From assembly GCA_044867645.1 (NCBI GenBank), contig JBIOVI010000026.1:1-64000 (forward strand): a stretch of 64,000 nt of DNA, in the 5' to 3' direction. Source of the stretch: VRUE01 sp044867645 (GTDB lineage: Bacteria; Actinomycetota; Thermoleophilia; Solirubrobacterales; 70-9). Positions 7,220 through 14,953 of the stretch are shown in pieces. The first letter of the stretch is position 1. Each line of letters begins with the position of its first letter. Made by a program: the position numbers and the translations under genes. Below the pieces are notes generated by a model, which was given only the letters and a program-made list of their open reading frames with translations, made no database searches and was not told the DNA's origin.

Positions 7220-9112
7220 TTACCAGGCGAAGCGTCGGCCGAGGAAGAGGACGCTGCCCAGCGCTAGGCCGCCGGTCGCCAAACCCACGCCGAGCGGTGC
7301 CCAGGGCTTCGGGTTGGGGTTGTCGCTCGCCTCGAACCGTGGTGCGGCAGGCTCGCTCGGGGCCGGTTCGGGTTCCGCTCCCTCCGGCTGACCGGTTCCC
7401 GCGGGGGGCAGACTCGGAGTCCCGCCCGCGCCCGGCGGAACGGTCGGGGAGACCCCGCCCGTCGCGGGCGGCGCCGTCGTGGAGCCGCCCTTGCCCAGCG
7501 ATTCCTGCAGTTCGAGAGCCGAGCCCCCGGTAGCGGCAGGTGGCGCCGTCGGCACCGAGCCCCCACTCACCCCCGGGATCGCGCTCGGCGCCACCGCGGC
7601 CTGTTTCGGTTCGCGCGGCACAGGAGTCACCGGGAACGACTCGCCGGAGGTGGCGGAGAGGACCTGGCCGGTTACCCACACGGGCGTCTGGTCGCTGGAG
7701 GCCGAGTAGCGATAGTGGCCGTCGGAGTCCTGGCGCGCGGCGAGGTAGTCGAGGGCGCTGTCGCCGCCAGCGCGAATCGAGGCAGGATCGGCGCCCACCG
7801 CGATCATTCCCTGCACCGCCCAGGCCGTCGATTGGGCGTTGACCCCTCCCGACCCGCCGAGGGGGAAGCCGCCGTTCGGCCGCTGCGACTTGCGCAGGTA
7901 GCCGAGGCCGTGCTTCGCCGCTTCCGTGTCCGGCATCGCCTGCATCACGGCGCCGGTCCCGTCGGCGGTGCTGGGCGAGCCGGGCACGTCACCCCACCCC
8001 CCATCCTCGCCTTGGACCTTGGCTAGCCAGGACAGTGAGCCATCGAGGCTGGCGTCTGCGCCCGCGGTGCGCAGTGCGATCACCGCAAACGCGGTCGAGT
8101 TGGGCCAGTTTTCGTAGGAGCCGTTACCGCGGCGGCGCTTGGCGAGCGCCGAGACGAGATCGCGTCCGCCGAAGGAGCGGGGATCGACCCCTGCCGCCTC
8201 GAGGGCGAGGATCGTGCGGGCGAAGTCTCCGGGAGTGCTGAGCTCATCGACGTGGACACGCAGATAGCCGACTGGGTTCTGGCCGCCGCTGCTGACGTCG
8301 AGCGGGTTGCGATCGGCAGCCTCGAGGCCGAGCATGACCCAGGCGGTCGTGGCGACGCTCGAGTTGCTGTCCGGGGACGTGCCCCAGCCGCCGTCGGCGT
8401 TCTGGACCGAGACCAGCCAGCTGGCAGCGCGGCTGGTTTCGGAGGCTTGCGCACGGGTCGGCAGCACGCTGGCCAGGGCAAGGGCCAACAGCAGGATCGA
8501 GGCGACGGCCGGGGCGTGCCACTCGAACCGCTCGCGGAAGCGGACCAGCATCCGCACCATCGCCGGCCCGGCGATCAAGGCGAGGGTGGCGTTGCCGATC
8601 GCGTGGGCGGCGTCGAAGGGCACGGCGCGGGACTCCAGCGCGAGAAAACGCTGCAGCGAGAGGTCGCCTCCGTAGGTCGCCATCAGAGAGAAGTTCAGCA
8701 GAGCGCCGTAGGCAATGCCTGCAAAGGCGCAAACGGCGGCCAGCGTGAGCCGGCCGGCGCGGGGACGGACGAGCGCCAGCCCCGCCCCCAGGATCCCGCA
8801 GAGGCCCCAGCCGGCCATCTGCCAAGGCGTCCACGGCCCTTGTCCGAACCAGAAGTTGGAGACGAGCGCGGTGAGGGCGCCGACGGCGAAGCCCGGTGCC
8901 GGGCCGAGCGCGAAGCCGGCGAAGATGACGATGTCAGTGGTCGGCTTGACGTTGGGGAAGGCGGCGAAGGCGATCCGGCCTGCAATCGCGAGGGCGGCGA
9001 GGGCGGCGACCAGCGCGACCACCTGCGAGGTCGGGCGCGAGCGCTCGTACCAGGCGAAGCCGGCGAGCAGGACAGTGCCGAGGATCAGGAAGCTGGCCAG
9101 CTCCCAGCTCAT
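7220..9112 (-). CDS. ECF S-component fused to prenyltransferase-like alpha/alpha-barrel
   Basis: 630 residues. Residues 1-200 form about six membrane segments with the S-component signatures PTTDIVIFAGFALGPAPG, SNFWFGQGPWTPWQM and PFDAAHAIGNA, the hallmark of ECF vitamin importers. A further hydrophobic segment (203-218, followed by PTRAQA) leads outside. Residues 225-490 carry at least five repeats of the squalene-cyclase/prenyltransferase type (QNADGGWG, NGSYENWP, QGEDGGWG, QRPNGGFP, QDSDGHYRYS), the fold used by the alpha-domain of transcobalamin and intrinsic factor. A Pro/Gly-rich linker (500-600) and a C-terminal membrane anchor (about 605-625) follow. It is last in an operon led by a cobalamin riboswitch, so the inferred role is capture and translocation of cobalamin or a corrinoid. 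I know of no characterised protein with this fusion. Confidence 0.88.
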   Translation of the reverse strand: MSWELASFLILGTVLLAGFAWYERSRPTSQVVALVAALAALAIAGRIAFAAFPNVKPTTDIVIFAGFALGPAPGFAVGALTALVSNFWFGQGPWTPWQMAGWGLCGILGAGLALVRPRAGRLTLAAVCAFAGIAYGALLNFSLMATYGGDLSLQRFLALESRAVPFDAAHAIGNATLALIAGPAMVRMLVRFRERFEWHAPAVASILLLALALASVLPTRAQASETSRAASWLVSVQNADGGWGTSPDSNSSVATTAWVMLGLEAADRNPLDVSSGGQNPVGYLRVHVDELSTPGDFARTILALEAAGVDPRSFGGRDLVSALAKRRRGNGSYENWPNSTAFAVIALRTAGADASLDGSLSWLAKVQGEDGGWGDVPGSPSTADGTGAVMQAMPDTEAAKHGLGYLRKSQRPNGGFPLGGSGGVNAQSTAWAVQGMIAVGADPASIRAGGDSALDYLAARQDSDGHYRYSASSDQTPVWVTGQVLSATSGESFPVTPVPREPKQAAVAPSAIPGVSGGSVPTAPPAATGGSALELQESLGKGGSTTAPPATGGVSPTVPPGAGGTPSLPPAGTGQPEGAEPEPAPSEPAAPRFEASDNPNPKPWAPLGVGLATGGLALGSVLFLGRRFAW

Positions 9113-10857
9113 CGGGGGGGCTCCGCGGCGAGCGTTGCCGCGCCCTGCTCGGGCGCGATGACACCAGGAAGGTCGAGGATGCGGGCGACCTCGGTGGCGA
9201 AGTACCAGCCGCCGGAGAGGATCTCGGCGGCGTCCCCGTCGGCAATCGCGACGCCGTCGCCGAGCAGCACCACCCGCTGCGCGAAGGCGGCGGCGAACTC
9301 GACGTCATGGGTGGCGACGACGACGCCGGCACCGCGACCTGCCAGGCCTTCGATCAGCTCGACGAGCTCGCTCTTGCGGGCCCGGTCCATCCCCCGCGTC
9401 GGCTCGTCGAGCGCGACCAGACCCGGCATCTCCTCCCCCTCCATCCGTCCGGCCAGGGCGATCGCCAGCGCCAGACGCTGTCGCTCTCCGCCCGAGAGGT
9501 CGCGGGGATCCGAGTCGACCGCGTGCTCGAGACCGACGACCCGCAGCGCCGCCAGTCCCGCATCTCCCGGCAGCTCGTCGCCAACCCGCTCGCGCACCAG
9601 ATAGTCGCCGGGATTCTGGGTCAGCAGCGCGATCCCGCCCGGCACACCGGCCTCGCCCCGAACCGGCTCCACGAGCCCCGCGAGCGTCCTCAACAAGGTG
9701 CTCTTGCCGGCGCCGTTGCGGCCCATCAGGGCAACGCGCTCGCCACCGTCGATCTTCAGGTCGATTCCCCTGAGGACATCGCGAGGTTCGTCCCCCCGAT
9801 TCAGCTCGACCCACAGGCCCCGTATCTCAACCGCGGCGGTCGGAGGGGAGCCGGTCCCCCTCCGAACGGCTTGTACTTTTTCGCTTACGGGCCGGGACTT
9901 CGCCGCCTCGGCTCCACCGAAAAAGTTGAGAGAGGATGGGGTCGGACTCCCCTCCTCCCGGGATTCGGTCGATGCGAGGATCTGCCGCGCGTCGCGGACG
10001 CCGACAGGTAGGGGCTCGACTCCCGCCAGCGAGAACATGCGGGCGGCAGGCGTCTCCAATGCTGCGTCGGCTTCCTGGGCCCAGGCCAGGAAGTCGCGCG
10101 GGCGGCCGTCGAAGGAGATCGATCCCGTGTCCATCGCGATCACGCGGTCGGCAGCGGCTAGACAGCGCTCAAGGCGGTGCTCGGCGAGCAAGATCGCCAC
10201 CCCCCACTCCTCGTTCAGCCTTCTCAAGAGCCAGATCAGCTCATCGCCGGCCACCGGGTCGAGCTGTGAGGTCGGCTCGTCGAGGAGGACGAGCTTGGGG
10301 CGGGTAACGAGGGCCGCCGCCAGAGCCACGCGCTGCAGCTCTCCTCCGGACAGGGTGTCGACGGCGCGGTCGAGCAGATGGGGTATGGCGAGGGCGAGGG
10401 CGACCTCCTCGACGGCACGGGCCCGTGAGGCAGCCCGCTCGCCGCGCATCTCCAGGGGCAGCTCGATCTCGGCCGCGACGGTGGTCGAGACGACCTGAGT
10501 CTCGGGGTCCTGGGCGACATAGCCGACGGCGGCGGCCAGCTCCCCTGGCCCAGCAGCGAGAGCGTCGATGCCGGCGACGCCGACGCTGCCGGCGATCTCA
10601 CCGCCGTGGAAATGCGGGATGAGGCCGCAGGCCGCACGCAGCAGGCTCGACTTGCCGCTGGCCGAGCACCCGGCGAGCAAGGCGAACTCGCCGGCTGCGA
10701 GGGTCAGGGTGACGTCGTGGAGCGCGTAGTCGACTTTTTCCACACCATGTTGGGGTGAAAGTCGGCTGCGCGCGGCGACAGGGGTCGGGTAGGCGTAGTT
10801 GAGACCCTCAATCGCGAGGGCGGGCGCGGTGTGGGTTGGCGTCGCGAGGTCAGACAC
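9109..10857 (-). CDS. ecfA: fused double ECF transporter ATPase (EcfA-EcfA')
   Basis: 582 residues from GTG 10857, which overlaps the ecfT stop by 8 bp; the open frame upstream lies in ecfT in another frame and is not coding. Two complete ABC domains are present. The first has Walker A GCSASGKSSLL (about 63-73), signature LSGGELQRVALA and Walker B LVLLDEPTSQLD. The second has Walker A GRNGAGKSTLL, signature LSGGERQRLALA and Walker B LVALDEPTRGMD. This dimer drives the ECF module with EcfT and the S-component. Two stretches look inserted: residues about 31-44 after YAYPTPVAAR, and part of the interdomain linker with LNFFGG. Both are encoded by palindromic DNA described separately. The stop overlaps the next start by ATGA. 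Confidence 0.93.
   Translation of the reverse strand: MSDLATPTHTAPALAIEGLNYAYPTPVAARSRLSPQHGVEKVDYALHDVTLTLAAGEFALLAGCSASGKSSLLRAACGLIPHFHGGEIAGSVGVAGIDALAAGPGELAAAVGYVAQDPETQVVSTTVAAEIELPLEMRGERAASRARAVEEVALALAIPHLLDRAVDTLSGGELQRVALAAALVTRPKLVLLDEPTSQLDPVAGDELIWLLRRLNEEWGVAILLAEHRLERCLAAADRVIAMDTGSISFDGRPRDFLAWAQEADAALETPAARMFSLAGVEPLPVGVRDARQILASTESREEGSPTPSSLNFFGGAEAAKSRPVSEKVQAVRRGTGSPPTAAVEIRGLWVELNRGDEPRDVLRGIDLKIDGGERVALMGRNGAGKSTLLRTLAGLVEPVRGEAGVPGGIALLTQNPGDYLVRERVGDELPGDAGLAALRVVGLEHAVDSDPRDLSGGERQRLALAIALAGRMEGEEMPGLVALDEPTRGMDRARKSELVELIEGLAGRGAGVVVATHDVEFAAAFAQRVVLLGDGVAIADGDAAEILSGGWYFATEVARILDLPGVIAPEQGAATLAAEPPR
9840..9926. repeat. compound palindromic element inside ecfA linker
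   Basis: Two inverted repeats sit in the interdomain linker of the double ATPase. One is TCGGAGGGG (9840-9848) with its exact complement at 9857-9865. The other is ACTTTTTCG (9875-9883) with its complement at 9918-9926. The reading frame is kept through both, and the encoded linker has no counterpart in ordinary ABC ATPases. Confidence 0.7.
10731..10764. repeat. imperfect palindrome inside ecfA N-terminus
   Basis: CGACTTT at 10731-10737 is complementary to AAAGTCG ending at 10764. The inner arms CACACC and GGGGTG pair with one mismatch. It encodes about 14 extra residues between the first beta strands of the first ABC domain, where the family normally has a short turn. Confidence 0.65.
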
Positions 10858-11767
10858 GTCGCACCCACGGGGCAAAGCCGGAGAGGACCAGCAAGGCGGA
10901 TAGCGCGAGCGTCGAGGGGTCGGTGCCGACCACGACGGTCGGATAAGCATCGAAGCCGTCCGCACCCAGAGCCTTGCCGGCGATCGCCGCAGCCAGCACG
11001 AAGGCGCCGGCCAAGTAGAAGCGCCGGTCGAATCGCGAGCGGCGACTGACGGATTCGTTGAAGCATTTTCGCCCCCAGGGGGGAGAAAATGCTTCAACGA
11101 ACCGTCGGCGACCGGCTTCGAGCGAGTAGCCGCGCAGCTCGAGCGTCGCGGCGACGTCGACCGCGCGGTCGAGCGAGCCGGCGAGCAGGCGGCGAACCAG
11201 GGCCGCGCGCCCGAGCGATGCGGCGGCGGGACCACGCAGGCGACCGGCGTCACGCAGGCGACCGGCGTCCGCGGCGGCAACCGGGACGAGCCGCGAGATC
11301 AGCGTCGCCGTCAGCGCCGAGCGGCCGGCGATCGGGCGCAGGGCGCGCAGCACCCGGTCGGGATCGACGCAGGCGGAATAGACAGCGAAGAGGACCATCA
11401 CGACCACTGCGCGCAGGCCGAAGACGGCGCCGTCGGCAATTGCCTCGGCGGTCACATTCACCTGGCCGAACAGCGGCCACTCGCCGAGTCGCGCCAGGAC
11501 GGTATCGCCGCGACTCACCACCAGCGCGTTCACCGCGACGATCGGCAGGGCGATCGCAAGACCGAGCCAGATCGCCGCCCGAACCGCCCGCCGCGCTCCC
11601 GCCAGCAGACCGGCGAGCGTGCCCGCGATGCCGACCGCCGCCAGGACGATCGGGTTCGAGTAGAGGAAGGCGACGACGACCAGAGCGCCTAGGTAGGCAA
11701 CTGCCGCACCTGGCGAAGCCGCCTGCAGCGGACCTCGTCTCGGCACGTAGGCGAAGGGGGATCTCAT
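10850..11767 (-). CDS. ecfT: ECF transporter transmembrane protein EcfT
   Basis: 305 residues with four or five hydrophobic segments (about 24-60, 64-85, 115-132, 250-268 and 282-296). The cytoplasmic coupling helices carry the Ala-Arg-Gly type motifs of EcfT in DAGRLRG (about 173-179) and LELRGYS (209-215). EcfT joins the ATPases to the S-component. Residues about 223-239, after EAGRRR, are encoded by a 48-bp perfect palindrome and look like an in-frame insertion. An 18-bp tandem duplication repeats AGRLRD in the coupling helix. It overlaps the lipoprotein gene by ATGA (11764-11767) and the ATPase by 8 bp, so all components are translationally coupled. Confidence 0.9.
   Translation of the reverse strand: MRSPFAYVPRRGPLQAASPGAAVAYLGALVVVAFLYSNPIVLAAVGIAGTLAGLLAGARRAVRAAIWLGLAIALPIVAVNALVVSRGDTVLARLGEWPLFGQVNVTAEAIADGAVFGLRAVVVMVLFAVYSACVDPDRVLRALRPIAGRSALTATLISRLVPVAAADAGRLRDAGRLRGPAAASLGRAALVRRLLAGSLDRAVDVAATLELRGYSLEAGRRRFVEAFSPPWGRKCFNESVSRRSRFDRRFYLAGAFVLAAAIAGKALGADGFDAYPTVVVGTDPSTLALSALLVLSGFAPWVRRV
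11054..11101. repeat. perfect 17-bp palindrome (48-bp hairpin) inside ecfT
   Basis: TTCGTTGAAGCATTTTC at 11054-11070 has its exact reverse complement at 11085-11101. The loop itself contains CCCCC-a-GGGGGG, so nearly the whole 48 bp can fold. The length is a multiple of three and the ecfT frame is open through it. Confidence 0.92.
11233..11268. repeat. 18-bp exact tandem duplication in ecfT
   Basis: Two adjacent identical 18-bp copies (11233-11250 and 11251-11268) duplicate six residues of the coupling-helix region of EcfT without changing the frame. Confidence 0.9.
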
Positions 11768-12717
11768 CGGACCGGAAGGGACGTCTCTTCGCTGCCTTCG
11801 GTCGCCACCGCGTAATGGTCACGCAGGTCGGCCGCGTCGAGCAGGCTGGCGGCGGCGCGCGCAGCGGCCTCGTCGGCCCCGGTCACGATCCAAGTCGGCG
11901 GCGCGTCGTAGCGCCGAGTGGCCGCGACCAGGCCGGCTCCCGACCCAAACGTCTGCGCCGGCTCGCCATCGACTCCGAGACCAACCAGCCGGAAGCTGTC
12001 GCCACGGCGCTGGAAGTCGGCGAAAATTCCACTCACCTGGGGACCGCCCTCGATCTGCGCCGCCGCGGCGTCCTCGCGCACCCGAGCCCAGGGTCCGACC
12101 AGGACCCGGATCGCCCCCTGCGGCGAGCCGGCCGCGACATCTGCCCCCGCGGCGGAGAGCGATTCACGCGCCGTGTCGCAGGCCCCACCGCCGCCCATGC
12201 ACACGACCGCGACCGGCCTGCGCTTGCCGTCGTAGCCATTTAAGAACGGCTCGGGCCAAGAGCCAACGACTGCCGGAACCCGCATCGCTGCCGTCCAGTC
12301 GCGGTAGTCCCACCAGATCTGCTCGCCGCCGTGCAGCGGGTAGTCCGCCGCGCCGACGGTCGACTCGACGCCGTTGACGTAGAAGAACCAGTCCGAGGAG
12401 CGGCCGAAGCGCTCCTCCGCTTCGAGCCCCTCGATCGACTGGACGAAGCCGCCGCCGTAGCGAGTCGAGATATCGGCGCTGCGTTCGAGCACCCGCATTA
12501 CCGAGTCCGATTCCGACGCCTCCTCGGCCACCGGCCGCAGCATCGGCTCGGCCCCGTAGTCGCGGGTGACGGTCAGCGTGACCTCGCCGACCCCCTCGCC
12601 CGGGCCGAGACCGCAGCCGGCGGTCGCGAGCGCCGCGCCGAGCAGCGCGATCGCGACCGCCGTGCCGCGGCGTCGCCTCAAGGGATCAGTACCTCTGGCA
12701 TTGCCCACCAGGTTCAT
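11764..12717 (-). CDS. DUF4430 (transcobalamin-like C-terminal) lipoprotein
   Basis: About 317 residues from ATG 12717 (ATG 12726 is also possible). A basic N-terminus, a hydrophobic core and the lipobox ATAGC mark a lipoprotein anchored on the outer face of the membrane. Residues about 45-150 match DUF4430: VTLTVTRDYG, SVMRVLERSADI, SSDWFFYVNGVES, and the GGEQIWWDYRDW end. This is the same domain class as the beta-domain of transcobalamin. The rest (VGSWPEPF, an AVVCMGGGGACDTA segment and a C-terminal ADEAAARAAASLL helix) has no recognised family. In this riboswitch-controlled operon it is the natural candidate for a surface corrinoid-binding half. It overlaps the upstream gene and ends ATGA on ecfT. 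Confidence 0.85.
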   Translation of the reverse strand: MNLVGNARGTDPLRRRRGTAVAIALLGAALATAGCGLGPGEGVGEVTLTVTRDYGAEPMLRPVAEEASESDSVMRVLERSADISTRYGGGFVQSIEGLEAEERFGRSSDWFFYVNGVESTVGAADYPLHGGEQIWWDYRDWTAAMRVPAVVGSWPEPFLNGYDGKRRPVAVVCMGGGGACDTARESLSAAGADVAAGSPQGAIRVLVGPWARVREDAAAAQIEGGPQVSGIFADFQRRGDSFRLVGLGVDGEPAQTFGSGAGLVAATRRYDAPPTWIVTGADEAAARAAASLLDAADLRDHYAVATEGSEETSLPVR

Positions 12718-13480
12718 TCGGCACACGCACCGGCGCCCCGGTGCTGTCCGTCACGCAGGCGATCAGGGCTTGGTTGGACGGGATGTCCTTGCCATGGGTC
12801 GCGACCAGCGAGGTCGGGCTGCTGAGAACCACGGTCGCGTGGCCCGCGGCGTCGGTCGGTGCCTGGCCGCCGGTCACTTTCGCCCCCACGGCGGGCTTGC
12901 GTTTGCCTTTGTCGCTGTAGGAATAGACGGTGACCTCGAAGGGCACACCCGCCGTCACCGAGGTCGGCGCGACCAGCGACAGCTCATTCGGATACGGGTA
13001 GGACGCCAGCGCCCAAAGCACTTCGTCGCCCGCTTTCAGCTTCACCGAGTCGCCGCCCAGTTCGGGGTTCTTGTGGTTCACCTTCAGGTACCAGGACTTG
13101 CTCCCGCTGGCCTTGAAACCGCCGATCCCACACAGCCCCAAGCCGAATTCGTCGAGGAAGTGATCGGTGACCAGCAGGGGCCTCAATGCCGAGGTCGATT
13201 TCGCCCCCTGCGCGAGCAGCCCCAGCGCCGTCGCCCCTTTGACCTGGACCCCTTTGCCGCTGCCACCGCTGCCTTTGCCGAGGCAGGTGGCGTTCTTGCT
13301 GGTCGGGATCGTCGTGGTGCCGGTCTGAAAGGTCCCTTCGGCGAGGATCTTGCTGCCGCCCCCGACGACCCGTAGGTCGGCGCGAGTCCCTTTGGCCACC
13401 GCAATCGCGGTCATGGATAGGACGAGAACGAAGGCCAGCGCGCACGCGGCGGTCAGCCGGAATGGAACGAGTCTTGGCAT
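12686..13480 (-). CDS. secreted DUF4430-like protein with Ig-like domain
   Basis: 264 residues with a signal peptide (hydrophobic LTAACALAFVLVLSMTAIAV, cleavage near AVAKG). The body resembles DUF4430: a RVVGGGSKILAEGTF start, SALRPLLVTDHFLDEF, SKSWYLKVNHKN and LKAGDEVLWALAS. A C-terminal beta sandwich, from about residue 170, looks like a bacterial Ig-like repeat (VTAGVPFEVTVYSY, AVGAKVTGG, TDAAGHATVVLSS). Two Cys pairs could form disulfides. It is the first gene after the cobalamin riboswitch (about 35 bp), which makes it the most directly regulated. It probably works with the downstream lipoprotein and the S-component barrel. Confidence 0.8.
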   Translation of the reverse strand: MPRLVPFRLTAACALAFVLVLSMTAIAVAKGTRADLRVVGGGSKILAEGTFQTGTTTIPTSKNATCLGKGSGGSGKGVQVKGATALGLLAQGAKSTSALRPLLVTDHFLDEFGLGLCGIGGFKASGSKSWYLKVNHKNPELGGDSVKLKAGDEVLWALASYPYPNELSLVAPTSVTAGVPFEVTVYSYSDKGKRKPAVGAKVTGGQAPTDAAGHATVVLSSPTSLVATHGKDIPSNQALIACVTDSTGAPVRVPNEPGGQCQRY

Positions 13481-13514
13481 TTAAGCCACCCTTTCCTCGA
13501 GGGTTGTCATGGCT

Positions 13515-13682
13515 GGCCGGGGACAGGTCTCCTGGCTTCCGGGCTGGCCGGCCGCACCTTCCCGAGGACTCTGTGTCGCCCCCAGTGGCCGGCGCAATCA
13601 CGCGCCTGCGGCTTCCTCTCCCGGTCACAGTGGCGGGACCGCACCGGTTTCTCACCGGACTTCCCTTGACCACCGGCCCTAT
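13515..13682 (-). promoter_or_regulatory. cobalamin riboswitch
   Basis: Read on the minus strand the element has the AdoCbl riboswitch landmarks in order: GGTG...GGGAAG, CCGGTGAGAAACCGGTGCGG, the GCCACTG core (complement at 13628-13634), GAAGCCGCAGG, and the B12 box AGCCAGGAGACCTG (complement at 13524-13537). It ends about 40 bp before the first start codon and so should act on translation or early termination of the whole ECF/DUF4430 operon. Boundaries are approximate. Confidence 0.95.
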
Positions 13683-13777
13683 GTGCGAGCGAGTCTATCC
13701 AGACTCGTTGAAATCCCGCGACGCAATTTTTTGAATCTGCGCGCCACACATGCGCCGAGCGGACCTAGCGTGGCCTC

Positions 13778-13993
13778 GTGCTCCCCAAAGTCGAGAACCC
13801 AATCCCGGACACGATTGGCCTGGGCGCGATTTTCAGCCTCGCAGGCGCAGGCGGCGTGCTCCTGCTCGTCCTCACAACCCTGCTGGACCTTCCAGATGAG
13901 CGCAGGAATACATGGAGCAGACACGGGATGGTCGGAGGGTTCGTAGGTGGATCGATCCTTTACGCAACCGCGCTGCTCAACCAGATACTATGA
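13778..13993 (+). CDS. small membrane protein
   Basis: 71 residues from GTG 13778. Two hydrophobic helices (about 12-38 and 50-68) flank a charged stretch, DLPDERRNTWSRHG. Its TGA overlaps the next ATG (ATGA at 13990-13993), which supports both as real coupled genes. No family recognised. It is divergent from the B12 operon. Confidence 0.6.
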   Translation: MLPKVENPIPDTIGLGAIFSLAGAGGVLLLVLTTLLDLPDERRNTWSRHGMVGGFVGGSILYATALLNQIL

Positions 13994-14214
13994 AGACAAT
14001 GTGTCGCGACTCGACAAGGGCTTTTGTGGTCGCATCGGCTGCTAACGGACTTGTTGCCTATGCCCTGATGAGCTTGACTGGAACCGGCGCCGTCGGGGGA
14101 CACATCTTCCTATTTACAGGCATTTTCGCGCTAGCAATCCTTTTTCTCTGGCCAGACATTCGCGCGCGCTTCTCTATCGAGGCCCGCGCAAACCGCGACC
14201 AGCGGTCACCATGA
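13990..14214 (+). CDS. small membrane protein
   Basis: 74 residues from ATG 13990. Hydrophobic segments lie at about 11-29 and 34-55, followed by a basic C-terminal tail (PDIRARFSIEARANRDQRSP). It is coupled to the preceding small membrane gene by an ATGA overlap. I do not recognise it; a two-component small membrane complex is possible but unproven. Confidence 0.6.
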   Translation: MKTMCRDSTRAFVVASAANGLVAYALMSLTGTGAVGGHIFLFTGIFALAILFLWPDIRARFSIEARANRDQRSP

Positions 14215-14221
14215 CCAAGCG

Positions 14222-14510
14222 CCCGATGAATCACCTCCGTCGCTCCCCCCGGAGCACAAGCTCTACCTGTTCCTGGCACGCGAAAAAGGGAACGCGGCCC
14301 ATTCCGCCTACAACGCACTGATCCGCCAGCTCGTCAGCTTCGAGCGGGCGGCGGCATGCGCGAGCTAGCCGACTCGACGCGCAAGCTCATTCCCGACAGC
14401 GACGCGATCCTGCGTGAGATACCCCGACTCAAGGAGACGCTTAATCTAAACGTCGAGCGAAGCCATCGAGTCAGAGCTCTATCGCTTCCCCGCTATTGAC
14501 CCAGCTTCCT
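14222..14510 (+). pseudogene. degraded remnant of an unknown gene
   Basis: Protein-like stretches lie in different plus-strand frames. One reads EHKLYLFLAREKGNAAHSAY up to a TAG at 14367-14369. A second starts at ATG 14355 (MRELADSTRKLIPDSDAIL). A third reads EAIESELYRFPAIDPASFRS to a stop at about 14540. The pattern suggests one gene broken by frameshifts beside the insertion sequence. No start or family could be assigned. Confidence 0.4.
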
Positions 14511-14650
14511 TTCGCAGCTCCGTCGAAGAGCTCTTTGGTTGAAAGGTGAGGCATCCTCGGCAGAGTGCATAGCCGCAGTGAGCCAGGCCGGGTTTCACGG
14601 AGACTCCGAAACCAGGATCTTGTCCTGGGGAATGGAGATTCTCCCGAGCC

Positions 14651-14953
14651 ATGTCACGAAAGAGGAAGTACCCCGAGGAGTTGCTTGACCGAGGAGCCCG
14701 CCTGGTCTTTGAGTCCGGCCGGCCGATCACCCACGTAGCCCAGGACCTGGGTGTCAACTCGGAGGTCTTGCGCAAATGGGTGCGCCAGGCCGAAGCCGAC
14801 GCCGGCAAGCGCAAGGAGCTGCTGAGCAGCGAGGAGCGCGAGGAGTTGGCCCGCCTGCGCAAGGACAACCGTGAACTGCGCCGCGCCAACGAAATCCTCA
14901 AGTCCGCCTCGGCGTTTTTCGCGGCCGAGCTCGACCCACACCGACCGAAGTGA
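14651..14953 (+). CDS. IS3-family transposase OrfA
   Basis: 100 residues. An N-terminal helix-turn-helix (YPEELLDRGARLVFESG, HVAQDLGVNSEVLRKWVRQ) binds the inverted repeats. A leucine-zipper-like C-terminus (EELARLRKDNRELRRAN) is used for multimerisation. The stop overlaps the orfB start at 14950-14953 (GTGA). In this family the full transposase is normally made by programmed -1 frameshifting; here simple translational coupling is also possible. Confidence 0.93.
   Translation: MSRKRKYPEELLDRGARLVFESGRPITHVAQDLGVNSEVLRKWVRQAEADAGKRKELLSSEEREELARLRKDNRELRRANEILKSASAFFAAELDPHRPK

Noticed and set aside
9109..11280. 723-residue version of the ECF ATPase
   Set aside because: The first 141 codons lie in ecfT in another frame; GTG 10857 matches the family N-terminus.
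13459..13946. Plus-strand ORFs across the riboswitch
   Set aside because: They overlap the conserved cobalamin riboswitch and have no protein-like features.
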